From assembly GCA_002402325.1 (NCBI GenBank), contig DHFQ01000030.1, positions 1 through 10,869 of the forward strand: a stretch of DNA of 10,869 bases, written 5' to 3'. This DNA comes from Candidatus Aminicenantes bacterium UBA4820 (GTDB taxonomy: Bacteria > Acidobacteriota > UBA4820). Numbering within the stretch: position 1 is the first letter of the stretch; every line of letters starts with the position of its first letter. Below are positions 1 through 8,600 of this stretch, piece by piece. The translations under genes were made by a program, and so were the position numbers. Below the pieces are notes generated by a model, which was not told where the DNA came from, ran no database searches, and saw nothing but the letters and a program-made list of their open reading frames with translations.

Positions 1-108
1 CGATGATTGGTATTATCTTTTAACAGTAAGGAGTTGATGCAACGTCGGATTTTGTGTCATTAAAATAAATATGACTCAAAGCAGAAAAAATAATGTTTAA
101 TTTGCAAC

Positions 109-2235
109 TTATTTTTTTATTGAGAGTTTTTGAAGGTTGATTTTTGCTGTATCGTTTAAAGGATCTTTTTTTAAAGCATCGTTAAAGAAATTTATTGCAA
201 GTTCTTCATTTCCCTTTAACATATTGACTACACCCAGATTTACAATGGCAGGAACATAGTCTCTATCAACTGCAACTGCCTTTTGAAGAATGTTGTATGC
301 TTCTTCTGTTTTCCCTAGCCTCAACAAAGCAACAGCCTTTAAATTATAAAGTTCAGCACTGTCCTTAATTTTGCTATTATCAATTATCTCAATCGCTTGA
401 TGGAATTCATTTGCCTGAATTAACGCAGAAGCGTAAACAGTTATCAAAATCCTGTTTTTTTTAGTTAATAAGTATAATTGTTTCAGAATTGCGAATGCCT
501 TTTCATCTTCATTTTTTAAAAGAAGAATTTTTGCCATCATTCCCCCATCAGAAACATAGTTCACTCCTCCATCCATCGCTGATTTGTAGTAATCTAAAGC
601 CTTATCAAGATTTCCCGAATCAAGATATGCCTTTCCTAAATTTTCGTAAAGATAGACATCTCTAAATGTTTTTATTGCATCCTCCATTAAACTAATTCCC
701 CTAAAAATATCTCCTTTTTTGCAATAGAGTGCACCAAGTGATGCTTCTGCCTGTCCTTTGTTTAATGAAAGAGATATGCTTTCTTTCAGTAGTAACTCCT
801 TTTTATAGTTGTTTTGTTCAATGAATAACGCCTCTGCATATTTTCTTTTTGAAACAAAATCACGAAAGGATAAAAGAAGAACAACCGCAGACAAAAGGAT
901 AATTGCAACTGAAATTAAAATGTTGACTTTTCTTTCTTTCATCTTATCCTGTGAAAGCAATCTTGAACCAAATGCGAGCAAAACCACAAACAATGCAGAT
1001 TCAACAGGTCTTCTGAGAGGAAAGTCAAAGAAAGAAATTGTTGAAAAAGTTACCACACCGAGTGCAACTGACAAACTCCATAAGTTTGACCTGAATTTCA
1101 TAAAAAGAGATATTACCTCAATTAGAATTAAAATGGGTAGGAATAACCCCAATATTCCAATTTCAATTACTTCTTGAAGAAAGTCGTTATGCGCCCATAT
1201 AACCATTTCTCTTATAGGATAAAAACTTTTTGGATTATGTGTAGAAAGAACTTTGCCCTGATAGGGGATGTAGTTAAAATAAAATCCACCAAACCCGTGT
1301 CCAGACATTGGTTTATCTTTAACCATTTCCAATCCCACAAGCCAGATAAGTTTTCTTCCTGTTAGTTTTTCTGATGTGAAGTCTTCTTTGCTTCTTTCAA
1401 GCATTCCACCTTCTTTTTTTGCAGTTACGAAAAAGACAATTCCCATTGAAAAAACTACAATTGCCACTAAAATAAATGTTGCTCCTATCCTCTTTCTAAT
1501 TTCTTCTTTATTTTCAATTTTAGGTAAGTGCCATAAAATTCCGAAAATTGACGCAACAATAAGCGCAAGAAAAGATGCCCTGCATTGAAGAAGCATAAGT
1601 GAAAAAAGGCTGTGAATGTAGATGAAAATAATAAGATACTTTAAATTACCTCTTATTAGTTTAAAAAGAGGAAAAGAAAAGACAATTGAAACAGAAATAA
1701 ATGAAGCGGTAAAGGTGTGAAAGCCGAGTGTTCCGAGTAATAACCGATTATCCCAGAATTCAAGTCCTTTTGATAATGAGTACCCCCACTGAAAGGTTAT
1801 GAAAATGGATTGAATCTCTGTTAAAAGTAAAAGAGTAATGGCACTTCCTTTGAAAATTTTATCTTCCTTAGAAGGAAGCCATCTAAAAATCAGATATAGT
1901 AATAAAAGTGAAAGGCGATTCAAAAATTGCCCAATACCAATTTTAAAGTTGGGTAGAAAAAAGAGTGAAAGCCCTGATGATACAATCCACAAAAAGAATA
2001 TTAAATCATAAATGCTAAAAGAAAAGGGAATCTTATTTTTAAAAAGAATTAAAAAAGAGATAAGAAAGATTGTAATATTTAATGTAATGATTTTTGGTTC
2101 AAAGTAAGGATAAAGTGATTCCTTATCATAGAATAGAACAAGAGGAATGAACATTATTAATGGAATTATTTTATCAAGGCAAATTTTAGAAAAAGGGGAG
2201 GGCTTTACGCCCTCCCCAGATTTTGATTTATCCAT
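109..2235 (-). CDS. O-antigen ligase / Wzy-type polymerase family protein with TPR tail
   Basis: A polytopic inner-membrane protein of 708 residues. About twelve or thirteen hydrophobic segments lie between residues 22 and 456 (clear ones near 49-65, 103-119, 165-190, 198-216, 250-271, 354-376, 384-403 and 437-456). Wzy_C-type hallmarks are an arginine at a membrane edge (QCRASF, R219), TGRKLIW (292-298), SGHGFGGF (311-318) and WAHNDFLQEVIEIG (347-360); H349 sits where O-antigen ligases have a key loop histidine. Residues about 465-708 form TPR helices (for example YLYENLGKAYLDSGNLDKALDYYKS and VNLGVVNMLKGNEELAINFF). The family uses undecaprenyl-linked glycans; lipopolysaccharide ligase, chain polymerase and protein O-glycosyltransferase cannot be told apart by sequence. 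The start at 2233-2235 is the only usual one before TM1: GGAGGA lies 15 nt upstream, and the giant gene stops 3 nt before. However, its first codons form a terminator hairpin. M28 (2152-2154) is an alternative but would truncate TM1. Confidence 0.88.
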   Translation of the reverse strand: MDKSKSGEGVKPSPFSKICLDKIIPLIMFIPLVLFYDKESLYPYFEPKIITLNITIFLISFLILFKNKIPFSFSIYDLIFFLWIVSSGLSLFFLPNFKIGIGQFLNRLSLLLLYLIFRWLPSKEDKIFKGSAITLLLLTEIQSIFITFQWGYSLSKGLEFWDNRLLLGTLGFHTFTASFISVSIVFSFPLFKLIRGNLKYLIIFIYIHSLFSLMLLQCRASFLALIVASIFGILWHLPKIENKEEIRKRIGATFILVAIVVFSMGIVFFVTAKKEGGMLERSKEDFTSEKLTGRKLIWLVGLEMVKDKPMSGHGFGGFYFNYIPYQGKVLSTHNPKSFYPIREMVIWAHNDFLQEVIEIGILGLFLPILILIEVISLFMKFRSNLWSLSVALGVVTFSTISFFDFPLRRPVESALFVVLLAFGSRLLSQDKMKERKVNILISVAIILLSAVVLLLSFRDFVSKRKYAEALFIEQNNYKKELLLKESISLSLNKGQAEASLGALYCKKGDIFRGISLMEDAIKTFRDVYLYENLGKAYLDSGNLDKALDYYKSAMDGGVNYVSDGGMMAKILLLKNEDEKAFAILKQLYLLTKKNRILITVYASALIQANEFHQAIEIIDNSKIKDSAELYNLKAVALLRLGKTEEAYNILQKAVAVDRDYVPAIVNLGVVNMLKGNEELAINFFNDALKKDPLNDTAKINLQKLSIKK
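2188..2217 (-). terminator. Intrinsic terminator after the giant gene, inside the ligase-like ORF
   Basis: Read on the minus strand, a perfect 9-bp GC-rich stem (arm GGGGAGGGC at 2209-2217, arm GCCCTCCCC at 2195-2203) closes a 5-nt loop (GTAAA, 2204-2208). A run of five Ts (2190-2194) follows directly, then CT. An A-rich stretch precedes the stem. This is a classic Rho-independent terminator for transcripts coming from the giant gene, whose stop codon is 21 nt upstream. On the plus strand the stem is not followed directly by a T-run, so termination is predicted only for minus-strand transcription. Its location within codons 7-16 of the next ORF is unusual. Confidence 0.85.
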
Positions 2236-2238
2236 ATC

Positions 2239-2613
2239 TTATTGACAGGTTCCTCCGTTGTCGTGAAGTGTGTTTCCACAAAGGTTGCTTGGGGTTGTTC
2301 CTCCTCTTTCATTATGAGTTCCATTAATAAAATCCTTTCCCCATGATCCTTCCGTTCCACTTCCGTTGCTTGAAACAATGATAAAGAATAAGTTTTCTGA
2401 AGGAACCGATGTCCAATCATAAGTTCCATCCGTATCTATTGAACAGGCAGAGCCAGAAAAAGTGTAGGATGAAACAGAACTTAAATTGCCATAGTAGATT
2501 GAATATGAGGGTGCAGGACATGTCGTAGAGTCATAATTTAGATGAATCTGACTGCCATCGCTGGTGATCTTTGAAGAGGTCATGGCATTTCCAAAACTTC
2601 CATCTGGAACAGG
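2239..2613 (-). other. C-terminal four-cysteine module of the giant protein
   Basis: Residues about 2635-2758 follow the last Fn3 domain after a proline-rich hinge (LPPPVPDG). The segment has beta-rich character and four cysteines (C2666, C2691, C2746, C2757). It contains the phrases CPAPSYSIYYG, YDWTSVP and GTEGSWGKD, and ends CGNTLHDNGGTCQ. From memory, closely patterned endings (a G-x-E-G-S-W/Y-G phrase followed by E-R and a terminal Cys pair) occur at the C-termini of other large secreted bacterial proteins. It may therefore be a discrete domain, perhaps for folding, anchoring or sorting. I cannot assign it to a named family. Confidence 0.5.
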
Positions 2614-5600
2614 TGGTGGGAGTTGGGAAATAAGAGTTATACCATCGCTGTAACCACTGCTTGACCACATATCAAGGGAATTTTTAGCCCTTACGCTAAA
2701 GTAGTATGTTTGGCCAGAAATAAGTGAAAGTCCTGTTACTGTAACTTCACCTGTCATTGAATCGGTCCACCCTTTTACATCCTGACCACCCTGATATGTC
2801 CCTATGCAATATTTAAATCCTGTAATTGGCGTAACATCCTCTACGCTTGAAAATAGGGCGTGGAGTGAATGTGAATCAATAGTTGTTGCCCCGTCATCAG
2901 TTACAATTGGTTGGGTTGGAGGTGTTCTGTCAACTGTTATTCCATCGCTTGTCCCTATTAAACTTGTTATTCCCGCTCCGTTAATCGCCTTCACAGAGAT
3001 GTAATAGGTTGCCCCTTGAGATAAAGAAAGTCCGTTAAGTGTGCCTTGAGTATTTGTGCCAAAGTCCTGCCACGGCATAGTATCAATAAGTCCTACTCCA
3101 CTTCCAACTGCAACAAAGTATCTTTCAATGGCTGATTCAGGATCATAAGAACTCCACGATGCGGTAAGTGAATTTGAAGAAGAGGTATATTGACCGCTAT
3201 CTGCCACCTCTGGCGTTGAGGGCGCGGATGTATCAACTGTGATTCCATCAGATGCTCCAACTGCACTTGTTAGACTTTGATTGTTTGTCGCTTTGCAAAG
3301 AATGTAATATGTTAATCCTGAAGTAAGAGAAAGATTTGTTAATGTGTGCGCCGTTGAGGTTCCAACATTAGTAAAGGAAACAATATCTGGATTTGATGGG
3401 GTTGTTCCAATTCCAACCTCAAAATGGTCTATGCCCGATTCTGGGTCTGACGAACTCCACATTCCCCATAGTTGATTAGTCGATGTAGTGTAAATCCCGC
3501 TATCAGAGACAACAGGGGTTGAAGGAGGGGTTGAATCAATCGTTGTTGTAGTGAATGTAAAAGTTGCGCTGTAATCGCTGTTTCCGCACTCTGATTCAGT
3601 CTGAACTCTCCAGAAATAACTGGTAGATGGAGACAATTCTACATCAAAAGCGTTTGAATTTAGTCCTGTTCGGTCTTCAACTATTGTATTGAAAGAAGAA
3701 TCTGTTGCAATCTGTAAATGGTATGTTCCATAAGAGGCACTCCAGTTAAGAGTAACAGAGGGCGAAACTTGATTCTGGTTATTTTCAGGATAAATAAGGG
3801 CAGGTGGACCAACTTTTCCATATAATTTTTGTGGGATTATTTGCCTCAAGGTGGAGTTTATATCTTCTGTTACAAGAATATAACCAGATGGTGTAACGCA
3901 AACTGAAGAGGGGCCATTGAAGGAGGCATCCACCGCAGGGCCGCAGTCACCGTAGTAGTCAAAGTCCCCCGTTCCAGAAATCGTTGAAATGTTGTGCGGT
4001 GAATTGTAATCAACATATCTTATTCGGGAATTGGCATAATCAGCGATATAAAGCCCTCCTCTGCCATCAACTGAAACTGCTATTGGACTATTTAATTCTG
4101 CCGATGCTGCGGGACCTCCATCTCCCGAAAAGCCTGCATTCCCGTTACCAGCATAGGTATGAATTATACCCAAACTATCAACATAGCGGATTCTATTGTC
4201 CATTCCATCTGCAATAAAAAATCCTCCTTTGTTGTCTGGAGATACCCAAACAGGGGAGTTTAGTTGTGCAGAGGTGGCTGGACCTTCATCTCCGCTGTAA
4301 CCCTGTGTTCCATTACCAGCAACAGTTGTAATTACCTGGGTTGCCTTATCTATTTTTCTTATGACAAAATTGTTGGCATCAGAAACATAAAGATTTCCTG
4401 AGGTATCAACGGAAACATTCCAGGGGTAGTTTAGTTGTGCAGAAGTTGCTGGTCCTCCATCACCGCTGTATCCTGCAACGCCGGTTCCTGCAACTGTATG
4501 GATAATTCCTGATGTATCAATCTTCCTAACGGTAGAACCACCATAATCCGCCACATAGACATTTCCCTCCATATCTGAGCAAACGCCATTTGGACCATTC
4601 AAACTTGCTGAAATTGCAGGTCCACCATCACCTGATTCTGACGCACTGCCATTTCCTGCGAAAGTAGATACCTTTCCATCTTTGTCAATTTTTCGTATCC
4701 TGTTGTTTCCCATATCTGCAATGTAAATATTTCCGTGTATGTCAGCGGAAGCGTCTGCACCATAGTTGAAGGAAAAATCCGCCTCAGTGGCAAAATTTCC
4801 ATCTCCTGAGTACCCAATGATGCCTGTTCCCCCTCTTGTAAAAATTGACTCAGGAGCAATTATTACTCTTACTCTATTATTACCGTTGTCAGTTATTGCA
4901 AGATTGCCATTCGGGCTTAAAGCAAGTGAAGCAACATCTCTAAGGCTTATAGAGGTTGGAGGATAGCCATCTCCCCCATAAGGACTCCACCAGCCATTTC
5001 CTGCAATAGTTGCTATAATTCCTGTAGATGAATCAACGAATCGAACTCTGCCGTAACCCCATTCTGCGATGAAAAGGTTATTTGAAAGGTCAACAGTCAC
5101 ATCTTCTGGATAACAAAGGTATGAATTTGTGGCAGGGATGCCATCCTCTCCATAACCACAACCTCCCAATCCAGCGACAGTGGTAATAATTCCTGAAGTA
5201 TCAACCTTTCTGATTCTTGAATTATTCGTATCTGCAATATAAACATTACCGCTAGAATCGACTGCAACACCATAAGGATAAGCGATATAGGCAGAAGTTG
5301 CGGGGATGTTATCGCCGTTGTAACCATAATCACCAGTTCCTGCGATTGTTGAAATTAGTCCTGTTGATGCATCAACCTTTCTTATTCGATTGTTAAAGAG
5401 TTCCGCTATGTAAAGATTTCCGTTTGAATCGATGGCAACATCTATTGGACAATTTAAAGAGGCTGATGTTGCGGGTATTCCATCGCCGTTATAGCCCCCA
5501 TCGCCATTTCCAGCAACTGTTGATATAAGACCCGTTGAAGAATCTATTTTACGAATTCTACTGGTACCTGAATCTGCGAAATAGATATTGTATGAACCGT

Positions 5601-8600
5601 CAACAGCAATACCATAAGGAGAACAAATATAAGCGTCAGTTGCAGGAATCCCATCGCCATTATATCCACACTCTCCTTGTCCTGCTATGTTTGATGTCAT
5701 TCCCGTCAAGCCATCTATTTTTCTTATGACATTATTCTGAGTATCAGAGACATATAGATTTGAAGATGGGTCATAAGCAACTCCCCACGGGTACCTTAAT
5801 TTTGTAAGCCTTCCTAACGAGCCATCTGAGAAACTATTTTTTCCTGCGAAAGCATTTATTGTTCCTCCTGAATTGACATAACGAATTCTTCTTGCGGAAT
5901 TATCGGTGAAGTAAAATCCTCCTGAAGAGTCCGGGGTTATTGATGTAACCCATTTTATCTCTGCATTTGTTGCTGGTCCCCCATCTCCAGAATCGCCCCA
6001 ATTTCCATTTCCTGCAACTGTTGAGATAATGCCCGTTGAAATTGTAACTTTTCTTACTCTTATTCGATCAGCGATTAAGACATTTCCATCTTTGTCAACA
6101 GAGACATCATCTGGATAAGAAAGATAGGCGCTTGTTGCAGAAATTCCATCACCATTATAACAGCAATCTCCTGTTCCGGCAAAAGTTGTAATAATTCCGG
6201 TGGAAGAATTTACTCTTCTTATCCTCAGGTTAGACCTATCAGCGATGTAGATATTATTTGAACTATCAACCGCAATCCCTTGAGGATAATTAAGGTATGC
6301 TGATGTTGCAGGGATGTTGTCGCCATTATAGCCTTGATCTCCAGTTCCTGCAATTGTAGTTATAATTCCTGTTGATATATCAACTTTCCTTATCCTATGG
6401 TTGGATGTATCCGCTATTAGAATATTCTGAGATAAATCAATCGCAACATCGTAAGGTTCAGCAAGATGCGCCGATGTTGCTGGAATATTATCACCGTTGT
6501 ATCCCCACCCTCCGTTTCCTGCCACAGTTGTTATAATCCCTGTTGAAACATCAATTTTTTTAACTTTGTTGTTTCCTGTGTCGCAGAAATAAAAATTGCC
6601 AATATTGTCAAATGTCATTCCACAAGGCCAATAAATGTGTGCCTGATTTGCTGGCCCTCCTTCACCATCATCGCCCCATTCTCCGGGGATTCCAGCAAAA
6701 ACAGAAATTATTCCTGTGGAATGGTCAATTTTATATATAGCATATTGGTCGGGACCTGAAATGAAAATATCTCCAAGTGGGCTTCTTGCTATACCCCATG
6801 GCGAATCAAAATAGCAGTTTAGTTTATCTCCAGGTATTCCACTACTTCTTCCTACAAAAGTTACAAGTGCTTTTGGTGGAGTTGAGCCACAAACCTCCCC
6901 TGAAGATGTTGTCATAAATGAATAAACACTTGAAACAGTCTGTTGAGGGCAGGTGTTTGACATAGCGGTTACTCGCCAATAATAGGTTGTCTTTGGAGCC
7001 AAACCGGTGATTAAAATGTAGGTTGAAGGTGTATTTGTATAATTTATGTGGTTTGAAAACCACGGATCTGTAGAAAGTTCAAAAAGATAGTTATCTGCGT
7101 TTTGAACAGATTGCCACTGGAAGTTGATATTTATTGCTTGATCTGTTGCACCATTTTGAGGATACAGCAAAAGTGGAGATTCTGTTATTTCTCCCGATGT
7201 TGTAAATTGCGACCAATCAGAGGGTCTTTCTGAAAAGCCACAATCGTATCCAGCATAAACCTGCCAATAGACATAACAGCAGGGAGGAACCGTGATGTTG
7301 TATGGATTTGCTGCCCCTGAAACAATCTCATCAAAGGAAAATTGATACCACCATTGCCAATTATAGACATAGCCTCTCACCCTGTATTGAGTAGCGTTTT
7401 CAACGGGCTGCCATATAAGTTGAACATCGCCCTCTTCAACCGTTGAATTATTAGTTGGGCTAACAAGTGTGGGGACTCCATCAGGAAGTGGATGTGTTAT
7501 AAAGTGATAAGTCTCTGAAGAATCTTTTCTGTATCCACAGGAATCCCCCGGAAAAACCCTCCACCAATATTGTCCATAGACAAAGTAGTTTGGGTCATAA
7601 GGATTGTAAGGGTTATACCCATGGGCGCATTGCAAATATGATGTCCAGTAGGGATTGTTTATTGTTCCTGTTGTTGTATCTCCAATTGTGTATTGAGTTG
7701 TGGGAATATCCTCTATATCCAATACAAGTTTTGCAAATTTATCATCTTCCGCTATCTGCAATCTGTAGTTATTGGCGCCCTCTGAAGGAGACCATTCAAG
7801 TATTGGATTTGCACCAACATCCATTGAGTTGTGAGCAGGCATCAGAGGAATTGGTAAAGGAGGTGGTGTATTCCCGCAGGTAACCATTTTTGAAACAACT
7901 GGGCTTCCTGGTGAAATTTCTCCCGATGAATTTATTGCAGTAACAGCAACATCATAAGTTTGATATGAATCCAAATCTGATATAGTTGTTGATGTTGAAG
8001 AGGTTTCAATTTTGTTTAAAAGTGGCTCACCAGAGATCCCATAATTTACGACATATTTTGAGATATCTGGTTCAGGATTGGCATTCCATAAGACATTCAA
8101 AGAGTTTCCTGTTGCCGGGTCAATTACACTTAATCCTGTTGGCTGTGATGGAATGTTCTGCTCTTTTCTATAAATTCCCCCTGCACTTGTTGAAGCCCAC
8201 GGGTCCAAAGAAGATAAAGATGAGATTGAAACGTTTAAAACTCCAAGACCACATTGGTCAGGACCTGCAGACCAGTCAACATTCCATGTTGAACCATTAT
8301 TTATGCTATGAAAGACCGAAGGACCGCTGTTTGGTCCAGAAGTTGCCCATATATCACTCGAAACAGAAGGGTTGTATTTAATGTCCACTATATCAACCCA
8401 GAGATTTTTTGCACTCCAGGTAGATCCACCATCAAGAGTTTCGTAAAGATCTCCGGTTTTGCTCGCTGAATTCCACATTCCTGCAAGCCAATGGGAGGAA
8501 TTTGAAGGATCCACTGCAAGAGAATGGGCTTCTGGCTCTGCTATTGATGAAGTCTTTAAATTCCATGTTACTCCTCTATCTAATGTTTCATAAAGCCCGC

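Noticed and set aside
1..37. Open plus-strand frame from the left edge ending in TGA at 35-37 (DDWYYLLTVRS), possibly the tail of a convergent gene.
   Set aside because: Only 11 codons are visible, with no corroborating motif and no bidirectional terminator between 38 and 108.
25..60. Plus-strand AAGGAG followed by ATG at 38-40, and on the other strand a 15-codon ORF starting at 60; the edge sequence also looked vaguely like an insertion-sequence end.
   Set aside because: Both ORFs stop within a few codons, and no inverted repeat partner or target duplication is visible in the window.
51..75. Weak 5-bp inverted repeat (GTCAT/ATGAC with a 10-nt loop) downstream of the ligase-like gene as a terminator.
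   Set aside because: The stem is short and AT-rich with a large loop and no following T-run in the transcription direction.
2155..2194. Possible promoter (TTGCCT with TAATAA, or TAAAAT) between the terminator and M28 that could drive the ligase-like gene independently.
   Set aside because: Matches are poor and expected by chance in this AT-rich stretch, and the -10 candidate would overlap the M28 codon region.
7590..8381. Longer opposite-strand ORFs (97-131 codons) within the giant gene.
   Set aside because: They are antisense shadows of a well-supported repeat protein, with no ribosome-binding sites or recognisable domains.
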